In this document: positions 1 to 7,783 of the stretch, in pieces
How positions within the stretch are numbered: the first letter of the stretch is position 1
Layout of the letters: each line of letters starts with the position of its first letter
Source of the DNA: Gammaproteobacteria bacterium
GTDB taxonomy: Bacteria; Pseudomonadota; Gammaproteobacteria; Pseudomonadales; Halomonadaceae
DNA: 31,079 nucleotides
Reading direction: 5' to 3'
NCBI GenBank assembly: GCA_023485185.1
Contig: JAMCZP010000326.1
Location: 1 to 31,079 of the forward strand
Program-made: the position numbers and the translations under genes
The notes under the pieces: model-generated
What the model saw: the letters and a program-made list of their open reading frames with translations, nothing else
Database searches by the model: none
What the model was told of the DNA's origin: nothing

Positions 1-2
1 CA

Positions 3-2621
3 GAAGTTCAAGAGGGTATTTGGACGAAGCAAGAACCGGCTTTCGATCACCCCATTAACCGTGGCGCTCACTGCGCAAAAGGCGCTTCTTTACGCCAGCA
101 CGGCCACTCAACGCGTCGCCTCAAATACCCGATGAAGCTGGTGGCGGGTGAGTGGGAGCGTATGAGCTGGGATGATGCCATTAACGAGATCGGCGACAAA
201 CTGCTTGAACTGCGCGATGAACACGGCCCGGATAGCGTCTACTGGCTGGGATCGGCGAAGTTCAGTAATGAGCAAGCGTATCTGATGCGCAAGCTCGCTT
301 CGCTTTGGGGCACCAATAATACCGACCACCAAGCGCGTATTTGTCACTCGACGACAGTTGCCGGCGTAGCAAATACCTGGGGTTACGGGGCGATGACTAA
401 CTCGCTCAACGACATGCATAACAGCAAATCGATGCTGTTTATTGGGTCTAACCCCAGCGAAGCCCACCCGGTGGCGATGCAGCACATCTTGATTGCTAAA
501 GAGCGCAATAACTGCGACATCATTGTTGCCGACCCGCGCTTTACCCGCACGGCTGCTAAAGCCAGTAAGTATGTACGTATTCGCCCCGGTTCAGATGTGG
601 CCTATATTTGGGGCCTGCTGTGGCACATCTTTGAAAATGGCTGGGAAGATAGCGAGTACATTAATCAGCGCGTCTACGGTATGGATGAAGTGCGCGCTGA
701 AGTGGCTCAGTTCACTCCTAGCGTTGTTGAGGATGTCACCGGGGTTTCCGAGGCGGACATGTTTGATGTGGCTAAACGCCTTTCCGACAACCGTCCTGGC
801 TGTGTTGTGTGGTGTATGGGCGGTACCCAGCACACCACCGGTAACAACAATACCCGCGCTTACTGCATTCTTGAGCTGGCGCTGGGCAATATTGGTAAAT
901 CCGGTGGCGGCGCTAACATTCTGCGAGGTCACGATAACGTACAGGGTGCTACCGATTTAGGCCTGGGTTCTGATTCATTGCCGGGCTATTACGGCTTAGC
1001 GGAAGAGGCTTGGCAGCACTGGGCGCAGGTATGGGATGTCGATTACGAGTGGCTTAAAGGCCGTTTTGACGACACCGAGTACGCCGATGGCAAGCCGATG
1101 TACACCAGTGGTATTACAGTTTCCCGCTGGGTAGACGGTGTGCTGGAAGAGGATGAAAACATCTCTCAGCGTACTGCGCTGAAAGCGATGTTCTACTGGG
1201 GCCATGCGGTTAACTCCCAGACCCGTGGTGTCGAGATGCAGAAAGCCATGCAGAAGCTTGAGATGATGGTCATCGTTGACCCTTATCCAACGGTTGCCGC
1301 TGTCATGCATGACCGCAACGACGGCGTTTATCTGTTGCCTGCGGCCACCCAGTTTGAAACCACCGGTAGTGTCACTGCCACCAACCGCTCCATTCAGTGG
1401 CGTGACCGCGTGATTGAGCCGTTGTTTGAATCTAAGCCAGACCACGAAATCATGTATCTGTTTGCCCGCAAGCTGGGCTTCGGTAATGAGCTGGTGATGA
1501 ATTATGAGATGAACGGTGACGAGCCGCTGATCGAAGATATCCTGCGTGAAATCAACAGCGGCATGTGGACAGTAGGCTACACCGGACAAAGCCCTGAGCG
1601 CCTAAAGGCACACCAGCAAAACTGGCATACCTTTAGCTTCGAGAATTTACGCGCTCAAGGTGGCCCGGCTGATGGTGATTACTATGGCCTACCCTGGCCT
1701 TGCTGGGGCACTCCAGAGTTTGGTCACCCAGGCTCGCCTAATCTGTACGATACCAGCATTCCGGTAATGGAAGGCGGCATGGGCTTCCGCGCTCGTTTTG
1801 GTATCGAGCGCGATGGCGTCAACCTGCTGGCGGAAGGTTCTGCTCCGGTCGGCGGTGATATCGACGACGGCTATCCTGAGTTTAGCGGCCAGTTGCTCAA
1901 AGATCTGGGCTGGTGGGATGACCTGACGGCTGAAGAGAAAGTGGCTGCTGAAGGTAAAAACTGGAAAACTGACTTCTCTGGCGGTATCCAGCGAGTGGCT
2001 ATTGAGCATGGCTGCGCCCCTTACGGTAACGCCAAGGCGCGTGCAGTCGTCTGGACCTTCCCGGATGCCGTGCCCAAGCACCGCGAGCCGCTTTACACCA
2101 CCCGCCGTGACTTAGTCGAACGCTTCCCGACCTGGGATGATTTTGACTCCATCATGCGTCTGCCGACCATGTACAAAAGCATCCAGGATCGCGATAACAG
2201 CGCTGATTACCCGATTATTCTTACCTCTGGGCGACTGGTTGAGTACGAAGGTGGGGGTGAAGAGACACGCTCCATGTCGTGGCTGGCCGAGCTGCAGCAA
2301 GAGATGTTCGTCGAGATCAATCCGGGCAATGCCAACGATCTTGGAGTCAGTGATGGCGACGAGGTGTGGGTAGAAGGTGCTGAGGGCGGCCGCGTCAAAG
2401 TGAAGGCGCTGGTAACACCGCGCGTTGATCGCAACGTGGCGTTTATGCCCTTCCACTTCGGCGGAATGTTCCAGGGGGAAAGTCTGCGCGACCGTTATCC
2501 GGATGGGTCTGATCCTTACATTATTGGGGAGTCAGCAAATACCGCGACGACCTACGGCTACGATCCGGTGACACTGATGCAAGAGACCAAGTGCACCATT
2601 TGCCGCATTGAGCGTGCTTAA
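3..2621 (+). CDS. fdhA: Formate dehydrogenase alpha (catalytic, molybdopterin) subunit, 5'-partial
   Basis: This is the catalytic subunit of a membrane-linked respiratory formate dehydrogenase, which oxidises formate to CO2 at a bis-MGD molybdenum or tungsten centre. The reading frame is open from the window edge (frame of position 3), so the start, the Tat signal and most of the N-terminal 4Fe-4S motif lie outside. The first visible part contains GAHCAKGAS, which fits the last cysteine of that cluster motif. About 872 residues are present of roughly 950-1020 usual for the family. The metal-ligand position (ARICHSTT, TGT codon at 342-344) is cysteine where E. coli FdnG/FdoG have selenocysteine, so no SECIS element is needed. 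Family motifs include the NNNTRAYCILELALGNIGK stretch and a C-terminal molydopterin-dinucleotide binding domain from about residue 700. It is followed after 76 bp by the iron-sulfur subunit. An internal ATG at 132 is not the real start, because homology continues upstream of it. Confidence 0.95.
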   Translation, partial: EVQEGIWTKQEPAFDHPINRGAHCAKGASLRQHGHSTRRLKYPMKLVAGEWERMSWDDAINEIGDKLLELRDEHGPDSVYWLGSAKFSNEQAYLMRKLASLWGTNNTDHQARICHSTTVAGVANTWGYGAMTNSLNDMHNSKSMLFIGSNPSEAHPVAMQHILIAKERNNCDIIVADPRFTRTAAKASKYVRIRPGSDVAYIWGLLWHIFENGWEDSEYINQRVYGMDEVRAEVAQFTPSVVEDVTGVSEADMFDVAKRLSDNRPGCVVWCMGGTQHTTGNNNTRAYCILELALGNIGKSGGGANILRGHDNVQGATDLGLGSDSLPGYYGLAEEAWQHWAQVWDVDYEWLKGRFDDTEYADGKPMYTSGITVSRWVDGVLEEDENISQRTALKAMFYWGHAVNSQTRGVEMQKAMQKLEMMVIVDPYPTVAAVMHDRNDGVYLLPAATQFETTGSVTATNRSIQWRDRVIEPLFESKPDHEIMYLFARKLGFGNELVMNYEMNGDEPLIEDILREINSGMWTVGYTGQSPERLKAHQQNWHTFSFENLRAQGGPADGDYYGLPWPCWGTPEFGHPGSPNLYDTSIPVMEGGMGFRARFGIERDGVNLLAEGSAPVGGDIDDGYPEFSGQLLKDLGWWDDLTAEEKVAAEGKNWKTDFSGGIQRVAIEHGCAPYGNAKARAVVWTFPDAVPKHREPLYTTRRDLVERFPTWDDFDSIMRLPTMYKSIQDRDNSADYPIILTSGRLVEYEGGGEETRSMSWLAELQQEMFVEINPGNANDLGVSDGDEVWVEGAEGGRVKVKALVTPRVDRNVAFMPFHFGGMFQGESLRDRYPDGSDPYIIGESANTATTYGYDPVTLMQETKCTICRIERA

Positions 2622-2655
2622 GCCTAATAAAATAGTCGCGACTGACCTGACAGCA

Positions 2656-2684
2656 TACCAGCGCGGTTAAAGACCGCGCTGGTA
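2656..2684 (+). promoter_or_regulatory. Perfect 12-bp hairpin directly before the fdhB ribosome binding site
   Basis: TACCAGCGCGGT (2656-2667) and ACCGCGCTGGTA (2673-2684) are perfect inverted repeats with a 5-base loop. The right arm ends one base before the GAGGAG ribosome binding site of fdhB. There is no T-run after it, so it is unlikely to be an intrinsic terminator. It could protect or process the fdhA-fdhB mRNA, or tune fdhB translation. The structure is seen; the role is inferred. Confidence 0.6.
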
Positions 2685-2697
2685 AGAGGAGAACACC

Positions 2698-3312
2698 ATG
2701 GCTCAAATGAAATTTATGTGTGACGCCGAGCGTTGCATTGAATGCAACGGCTGCGTCACCGCTTGTAAAAACGCCAACGATGTCGAGTGGGGCATTCAGC
2801 GCCGCCGCGTGGTTACGCTTAATGACGGCGAAGCGAGTGAAATGTCTATTTCCGTCGCTTGTATGCACTGTGACGACGCCCCCTGCATGGCGGTTTGCCC
2901 AACCGACTGCTTCTACAAGACCGATGACGGCATCGTACTGCACGATAAAGACCTGTGTATCGGCTGTGGTTACTGCCTTTACGCCTGCCCGTTTGGCGCG
3001 CCGCAGTTCCCGCAGCAGAACGCCTTTGGCGAGCGCGGCAAGATGGATAAGTGTACCTTCTGCGCAGGCGGTCCTGCCGAGAGCAAAGAAGAAGAGTATG
3101 CCAAGTACGGTTCTAACCGTATTGCCGAAGGTAAACTGCCACTATGTGCGGAAATGTGTTCCACCAAAGCGCTGCTTGCCGGTGATGCACAAGACGTTGC
3201 CGATATCTTCCGTCAACGGGTTGTACATCGTGGCCATCCAGATGGTGCTTGGTCGAATAACCCACAGGCCAGTGCCGATAACCTAGCCTACGATGCTACC
3301 CGTAAAGGGTAA
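2698..3312 (+). CDS. fdhB: Formate dehydrogenase beta (iron-sulfur) subunit
   Basis: This 204-residue electron-transfer subunit carries four 4Fe-4S clusters between the catalytic subunit and the cytochrome b subunit. The cysteine groups are visible in order: C13/C16/C19/C23, C55/C58/C63/C67 followed by P, C87/C90/C93/C97 followed by P, and C119/C122 with C150/C154. This is the usual polyferredoxin layout of the family. No C-terminal membrane helix is seen, unlike E. coli FdnH/FdoH (about 290-300 residues), so it probably docks on the gamma subunit as in the shorter FdhABC type. The ATG is well placed behind GAGGAG (2686-2691). The gene is second in fdhABC, and 11 bp separate it from fdhC. Confidence 0.95.
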   Translation: MAQMKFMCDAERCIECNGCVTACKNANDVEWGIQRRRVVTLNDGEASEMSISVACMHCDDAPCMAVCPTDCFYKTDDGIVLHDKDLCIGCGYCLYACPFGAPQFPQQNAFGERGKMDKCTFCAGGPAESKEEEYAKYGSNRIAEGKLPLCAEMCSTKALLAGDAQDVADIFRQRVVHRGHPDGAWSNNPQASADNLAYDATRKG

Positions 3313-3323
3313 GGAGGCGTGTC

Positions 3324-4421
3324 ATGAACCTGTTGACTGCACAGGCACCCGCCAGGGTGCCGCGCTCAGGTAAAGGGCTCGCCCTGGGCATTGGGCGTAT
3401 GATAATGGTCGCGCTTGTCGTGATGCTTAGCCTTGGTTTTACGCAGGTAGCGGTGGCTCAGGCCGACCCTGACCGCGAGATGAGCACGGCTGCTCCTGGT
3501 ATCACTGCCGAGCAGTGGCGCCAGGTACGTGGTGGCGAAACGGATGCAAATTTCCGTGATTCTCGCCACGAAAGCACCTATAACCTGATCAACGCGAGTG
3601 GCGAGACGTGGCGCACACTGCGTAATCGTTGGGTATCGCCGTTTGGGCTGATCGCGATAGTGGGCATGGCGGCGGTAATTACGCTGTTCTACTTTGTTGT
3701 GGGTCGTAAGCATTTAGACGAGCCCCGCACCGGGCGTAAGCTGTTTCGCTGGTCGCTACTGTTGCGTTCATTACACTGGACGGTTGCCACGCTGTTTATC
3801 ACGCTGGCGCTGACTGGCTTAAATCTGCTGTATGGCAAGTTCGTGTTTCGCTCGCTGTTCGGCGATGCCTTTTGGGCGTGGATGATCTCCGCCTCTAAAG
3901 TACTGCATAACTACCTGGGGCCGATCTTTGGCATTCTGCTTATTGTGCTGCTGTTAAGTCTGTTAAAAGACAACATTCCTAAAAAGCACGACTGGGTGTG
4001 GTTTAAAAAAGCAGGCGGTTTAACCGGCAAGCACCATCCGGATGCTGGCTTTGCTAACGGCGGCGAGAAAGCGTGGTACTGGCTGCTGGCCACGGCGGGT
4101 GTCGTGGTGATTGCGAGTGGTTTCGTACTCGATTTCCCCAACTTTAATCAGAGCCGTGACACCATGCAGTGGGCGAATATCATCCATGCGGTGGGCGCGC
4201 TAGGATTAACTGCCGTGGCGCTGGGCCATATTTACATTGGTACCGTCGGCACTGAGGGCTCGCTTGAAGCGATGACTACCGGCTATGTGGATGAGACCTG
4301 GGCCAAAGAGCACCACAACCTGTGGTACGAAGAGGTCAAAGGCCAAGCAATTTCTGAGGAAGAACTGGCTGCCCGCAAGTCAGGTGACCACAGTGAACCG
4401 TCAGCCTCGCGGCCAAGCTGA
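3324..4421 (+). CDS. fdhC: Formate dehydrogenase gamma subunit (cytochrome b556)
   Basis: This 365-residue membrane anchor passes electrons from formate dehydrogenase to the quinone pool. A hydrophobic N-terminal segment (about residues 20-46, ending VAVAQA) looks like a signal peptide, followed by a hydrophilic periplasmic stretch to about residue 100. Four or five membrane helices follow (about 104-127, 150-170, 196-213, 250-270, 285-308). Candidate haem-binding histidines are H151 (LHWT), H195 (LHNYLG), H288 (IIHAVG) and H302 (LGHIYIG). The protein is longer than E. coli FdoI (about 210 residues) because of the N-terminal extension, as in the FdhC type found with short FdhB proteins. The ribosome binding site is AAGGAGG just before the start. 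It is the last gene before a strong terminator. Confidence 0.92.
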   Translation: MNLLTAQAPARVPRSGKGLALGIGRMIMVALVVMLSLGFTQVAVAQADPDREMSTAAPGITAEQWRQVRGGETDANFRDSRHESTYNLINASGETWRTLRNRWVSPFGLIAIVGMAAVITLFYFVVGRKHLDEPRTGRKLFRWSLLLRSLHWTVATLFITLALTGLNLLYGKFVFRSLFGDAFWAWMISASKVLHNYLGPIFGILLIVLLLSLLKDNIPKKHDWVWFKKAGGLTGKHHPDAGFANGGEKAWYWLLATAGVVVIASGFVLDFPNFNQSRDTMQWANIIHAVGALGLTAVALGHIYIGTVGTEGSLEAMTTGYVDETWAKEHHNLWYEEVKGQAISEEELAARKSGDHSEPSASRPS

Positions 4422-4452
4422 TGGGCTAAGTAAATCGAGTAGTAAAACCCAT

Positions 4453-4480
4453 GACACCGCCGAATATGGCGGTGTCTTTT
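4453..4480 (+). terminator. Rho-independent terminator of fdhABC
   Basis: A perfect 9-bp stem, GACACCGCC (4453-4461) and GGCGGTGTC (4468-4476), with a 6-base loop is followed by TTTT. It lies 31 bp after the fdhC stop codon and before the DUF1244 gene, so it separates the formate dehydrogenase operon from the next one. Confidence 0.85.
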
Positions 4481-4540
4481 GTTATGCTGGGTCTTAATAC
4501 GTCTGCTCATATTGTGAACGAAGATAGTAAAGGAACCGTG

Positions 4541-4864
4541 ATGCAACAGTTTGATGAAGCGACTCGTACCGAACTCGAAGCTGCCGCGTTTCGCCGCCTG
4601 CTTCAACACTTAGACGATAACAAAGACGTACAGAATATCGATATGATGATCCTGGCCGACTTCTGTCGTAACTGTTTATCTAAATGGCTGGTGTCTGCCG
4701 CTGAAACACGTGGTGAAACCCTCAGCTATGAAGAGGCGAGGGAGTACGTATATGGTATGCCTTACAGCGAATGGAAAGCGCTTTATCAGCCGCCTGCGTC
4801 ACCCGAACAGATGGCAGCTTGGGACGCACATCACGCTAAAAAGAAAGCAGCCAAACAGGGGTGA
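4541..4864 (+). CDS. DUF1244 family protein
   Basis: A small 107-residue soluble protein of the DUF1244 family, whose biochemical role I do not know. The hallmark is the central DFCRNCLSKWL stretch with two cysteines (CxxC) and the YGMPYSEWKALYQ stretch that follows. The C-terminus is lysine-rich. I place the start at ATG 4541, preceded by AAAGGA; the reading frame stays open back to an ATG at 4451, but that one lies inside the fdhC terminator. The stop codon overlaps the region just before moaB, which shows translational coupling with the molybdenum cofactor genes. The CxxC could bind a metal, but no second pair is present in this chain. Confidence 0.85.
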   Translation: MQQFDEATRTELEAAAFRRLLQHLDDNKDVQNIDMMILADFCRNCLSKWLVSAAETRGETLSYEEAREYVYGMPYSEWKALYQPPASPEQMAAWDAHHAKKKAAKQG

Positions 4865-4869
4865 ATGTC

Positions 4870-5391
4870 ATGAGTGAAGCGATGGTTCCTCTCAATATCG
4901 CCGTGCTGACGGTCTCTGATACCCGCAACGAAGAGACGGATCGCAGTGGTCAGGCATTGGTCGAGCGTTTAACCAGCGCCGGGCATACCCTCGCTGAAAA
5001 GCGCATCGTACCTGACGATGTCTATCGTATTCGCGCGGTGGTGGCGAATTGGATTGCCGATGAGAGCGTTCAGGTGGTGATCACCACTGGCGGTACCGGT
5101 TTTACCGGCCGTGACTCCACGCCAGAAGCTATCTCGGTACTACTGGATAAACGCATCGAAGGTTTTGGCGAGCGCTTTCGCCAGCTAAGCAGTGAAGAGA
5201 TCGGCAGCTCGACCATTCAGAGCCGTTGTCTCGGTGGATTATCCAATGCCACGGTGGTGTTCTGCCTGCCGGGTTCAACCGGCGCCTGCCGCACCGGCTG
5301 GGACGGCATTCTAGCTGAGCAGCTGGATAGCCGCCACAAGCCCTGTAATTTTGCCAACCTGGTCATCCCAGGCCGAGGTCAGCATGGCTGA
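4870..5391 (+). CDS. moaB: Molybdenum cofactor biosynthesis protein B (MoaB/MogA family)
   Basis: A MoCF-fold protein of 173 residues that acts in molybdopterin adenylylation before molybdenum insertion. The signature [19 protein letters not shown] is present at about residues 74-92, and a second conserved stretch ([15 protein letters not shown]) follows. The length matches MoaB (about 170). I prefer ATG 4870 because AGGGGTGA lies 7 bases upstream; a GTG at 4861 is in frame. The gene overlaps the DUF1244 end and its own TGA overlaps the moeA start. It sits close to a molybdoenzyme operon, which fits its role. Confidence 0.93.
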   Translation: MSEAMVPLNIAVLTVSDTRNEETDRSGQALVERLTSAGHTLAEKRIVPDDVYRIRAVVANWIADESVQVVITTGGTGFTGRDSTPEAISVLLDKRIEGFGERFRQLSSEEIGSSTIQSRCLGGLSNATVVFCLPGSTGACRTGWDGILAEQLDSRHKPCNFANLVIPGRGQHG

Positions 5392-6589
5392 TCTGCAGCC
5401 CATTTCAGCCGCGCTTGAGGCTCTGTTAGCAGACGTAAGCCCCGTTATGTCGGAAGAGGTAGCACTGGAAGCCGCTGCTGGCCGCGTGCTGGCCGACGCT
5501 GTCATCGCGCAGCTGGACGTGCCGCCATTCGATAACAGCGCGATGGATGGCTATGCGCTGCGTGCTGCCGATGCCGGGCAGTGGCTGCCGGTGAGCCAGC
5601 GCATTGCAGCGGGCACTCAGGCACAAGCACTTGCTCCAGGCAACTGCGCGCGGATTTTTACCGGCGGTGAAATCCCGCTTGGTGCCGACTGCGTGGTGAT
5701 GCAAGAGCGCGTAGAGATTGATGGTGAGCGCGCGTTGATGCCTGCTGACATTCCAGCGGGTGATAATGTCCGCCGTCAGGGGCGCGATGTGAAGAGCGGT
5801 TCTGTGCTGCTGAAGGCCGGTGAACGACTCGAAGCAGCAGCCCTTGGCCACTTGGCGGGTCAGGGCATTACCCAGGTTAGCGTTCGTCTTCGGCCCCGGG
5901 TGGCACTGCTTTCGACCGGTGATGAAATTATTGATCCCGGTACCCCGTTAAAGCCGGGCCAACTGTATAACTCTAATCGGCCGATGCTGAAGCGGCTGTT
6001 AGAGAACTTTGGTGCCGAGGTCATCAGCACCGTCAGTGTGCCGGACAGCTATGAGCGTACGGTAGCGCTGCTGACGGCCGCCGCTAGTGAGGCAGACCTA
6101 GTGGTCACCACCGGCGGGGTCAGCGTTGGCGAAGAAGATCACGTTAAAGCAGCGCTGGAAGCGATTGGCCAGCTTGATATGTGGAAGCTGGCGATCCGCC
6201 CAGGCAAACCATTAGCACTTGGCCGTTTGCCGAGGGGTGATGGCCGCCAGGCGCGCTTTGTGGGGTTGCCGGGTAATCCGGTATCAGGGTTCGTCGGTGC
6301 TTGGCTGTTTTTACGCCCGTTGGTCGGGGCTATGTTGGACTGCCCGGCACTAAACGCTCTGCCGACGATAACCGCTCGCGCTACTTTTGCCACCTCGACG
6401 GGGCCGCGCGAGCACTATATGCGCGTGACCCTGCAATTTACATCCAGCGGTGTGACGGCGACGGCCTTTGATGATCAGAACTCTGGCGTGCTTTCTTCCT
6501 GCATTAATGCTGATGCTTTTGCGGTTATTCCGCCCAATAGCGAGGTAGCCGAGGGCGATGCGATCAGCTGTTTATGGCTGGCGGGTTAA
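5384..6589 (+). CDS. moeA: Molybdopterin molybdenumtransferase MoeA
   Basis: MoeA inserts molybdate into adenylylated molybdopterin. The 401-residue length is normal. Motifs in order: DNSAMDGYA near residue 49, IFTGGEIPLGADCVVMQE near 92, STGDEI near 177, VVTTGGVSVGEEDHVK in the MoCF domain, and IRPGKPLALG. The ATG at 5384 lies inside the last codons of moaB (ATGGCTGA) behind GAGGTC, so the two genes are translationally coupled. A longer frame opens from TTG 5351 but would overlap moaB by about 40 bp. It is the last gene of the DUF1244-moaB-moeA unit and converges with yjfC. Confidence 0.95.
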   Translation: MADLQPISAALEALLADVSPVMSEEVALEAAAGRVLADAVIAQLDVPPFDNSAMDGYALRAADAGQWLPVSQRIAAGTQAQALAPGNCARIFTGGEIPLGADCVVMQERVEIDGERALMPADIPAGDNVRRQGRDVKSGSVLLKAGERLEAAALGHLAGQGITQVSVRLRPRVALLSTGDEIIDPGTPLKPGQLYNSNRPMLKRLLENFGAEVISTVSVPDSYERTVALLTAAASEADLVVTTGGVSVGEEDHVKAALEAIGQLDMWKLAIRPGKPLALGRLPRGDGRQARFVGLPGNPVSGFVGAWLFLRPLVGAMLDCPALNALPTITARATFATSTGPREHYMRVTLQFTSSGVTATAFDDQNSGVLSSCINADAFAVIPPNSEVAEGDAISCLWLAG

Positions 6590-6603
6590 CGCCAGGTCAT
6601 TTT
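6578..6603 (+). terminator. Weak terminator-like hairpin at the moeA end
   Basis: CTGGCG (6578-6583) and CGCCAG (6590-6595) flank a 6-base loop that contains the moeA stop codon. A short T-run (6600-6603) follows 4 bases later. The stem is only 6 bp and the T-tract is weak. It is the only candidate in the 12-bp gap between the convergent genes. Confidence 0.35.
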
Positions 6604-7768
6604 AAACAATCGCGTGAGGCACGAAGCAGGAGGAGTCTTTGGTGATACGGCCAACGTCTTCACGAATACCCATACCACAGGCGCGGTCACCGACCACCCA
6701 ACTACCGATTAAGGCGTGATTGTTACCAAACCGCGGCATGGGGTGGTAGGCCTGACGAATCCACGGGCTGTCGGTATAGGGACCGTCAACGGCTTCGCGG
6801 TGGCCCGCTGGGGTAATCAATTCAATGTTGCTGCCTTCTCGAGAGAAGAACGGCTTACGCACCCAGCCGGCGGGCAGCGGCGGACTGTTAGCTGTTTCGA
6901 AAAACGCCGGTAAAAGATTGGGATGGCCCTCAAAGTGCTCCCACAGCAGAGGCAAAATACCCTTGTTAGAGAGAATCGCTTTCCAGGGCGGTTCAAACCA
7001 GTGGGTGTTTAAATGGGGTATGTTCTCGCCAAAGGCATCATCGGCCATCTCTTCCCAAGGGTAGAGCTTGAAAATCGCATGGATAGGCCGCTCTTCAAGG
7101 TCGACAAAGTGCTCAGTCCCGGTGCGCAGCCCAATATCCTCGGTGTAGATAAACGGTGCTTTGAGGCCCGCCTGCACAGCCACGTCCTGTAAATAGTGCA
7201 CTGTGGCGCGCTCTTCCGCGTTATCTTTAATGCACGAAAAGTAGAGCGTACGATTTTCAATACGGTCACCAAGGTGCGCCATGGCGTTGATCAGCCGCTC
7301 TTGAATGGAGTTGTACTGATCGGCATGGCGCGGCAGGATATTTTGCGCAATGGCTTGTTCAAGCCACACCCACTGGAAAAAACCCGCTTCGTAAAGCGAG
7401 GTGGGGGTGTCGTAATTGAGTTCCAGCAGCTTTGCCGGGCCATCGCCGGAGTAGGCAAAATCCATCCGCCCATAAAGATGCGGCTGACCTGATTTCCAGG
7501 AGTTGTGAATGCTGTCCCACATGTGCTCGGGTAGCGCCAAACGCTGCATTAGTGCATTGGAGTGGCAGACTTTATCGACCAGCTCCATGCACATCTCATG
7601 CACCTCTTCGGTAGGCGCTTCAATGTCTCGCTCTACCTGCTCCATGGTGAACTGGTAGTAGGCGTCCTCTTTCCAGTAAGGCTCGCCTTCGATGGTATGA
7701 AAATTAAACCCCAGCTCGTGAGCCAGGGCTTTCCAGTTAGTGCGTTCAGGAATATCGATTCGCAGCAT
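6602..7768 (-). CDS. yjfC: ATP-grasp ligase of the glutathionylspermidine synthase-like family (YjfC/YgiC)
   Basis: A 388-residue protein matching the C-terminal ATP-grasp synthetase domain of glutathionylspermidine synthase, without the N-terminal amidase domain. Visible family blocks are the LELNYDTPTSLYEAGFFQW block near residue 117, WFEPPWKAILSNKGILPLLW near 255, WVRKPFFSREGSNIE near 302 (ATP-grasp lysine and glutamate) and IGSWVVGDRACGMGIRED near 352. The family is expected to form an amide bond between a carboxylate and an amine using ATP, but the substrate of stand-alone YjfC/YgiC is, to my knowledge, not established. It is the last gene of the yjfI-C operon, 15 bp after the lipoprotein gene yjfM. 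That pairing with a DUF1190 lipoprotein is conserved in E. coli (yjfM-yjfC, ygiB-ygiC). Confidence 0.9.
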   Translation of the reverse strand: MLRIDIPERTNWKALAHELGFNFHTIEGEPYWKEDAYYQFTMEQVERDIEAPTEEVHEMCMELVDKVCHSNALMQRLALPEHMWDSIHNSWKSGQPHLYGRMDFAYSGDGPAKLLELNYDTPTSLYEAGFFQWVWLEQAIAQNILPRHADQYNSIQERLINAMAHLGDRIENRTLYFSCIKDNAEERATVHYLQDVAVQAGLKAPFIYTEDIGLRTGTEHFVDLEERPIHAIFKLYPWEEMADDAFGENIPHLNTHWFEPPWKAILSNKGILPLLWEHFEGHPNLLPAFFETANSPPLPAGWVRKPFFSREGSNIELITPAGHREAVDGPYTDSPWIRQAYHPMPRFGNNHALIGSWVVGDRACGMGIREDVGRITKDSSCFVPHAIV

Positions 7769-7783
7769 GTGAATGTTCGCTGG

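Noticed and set aside
342..344. Possible selenocysteine codon and SECIS in fdhA
   Set aside because: The codon is TGT and there is no in-frame TGA in the visible gene.
493..960. Open frame of 155 codons on the plus strand inside fdhA, with long minus-strand frames at 108-485, 996-1589 and 1689-2081
   Set aside because: They are shadows of fdhA, whose frame has full homology across the region; none shows a ribosome binding site or family motif.
2720..3286. 188-codon plus-strand frame overlapping fdhB
   Set aside because: fdhB has all four cluster motifs in its own frame; this frame is rich in Ser/Ala/Thr without recognisable domains.
4451..4540. Upstream start for the DUF1244 gene at 4451
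   Set aside because: The ATG lies inside the terminator hairpin of fdhC and no ribosome binding site precedes it.
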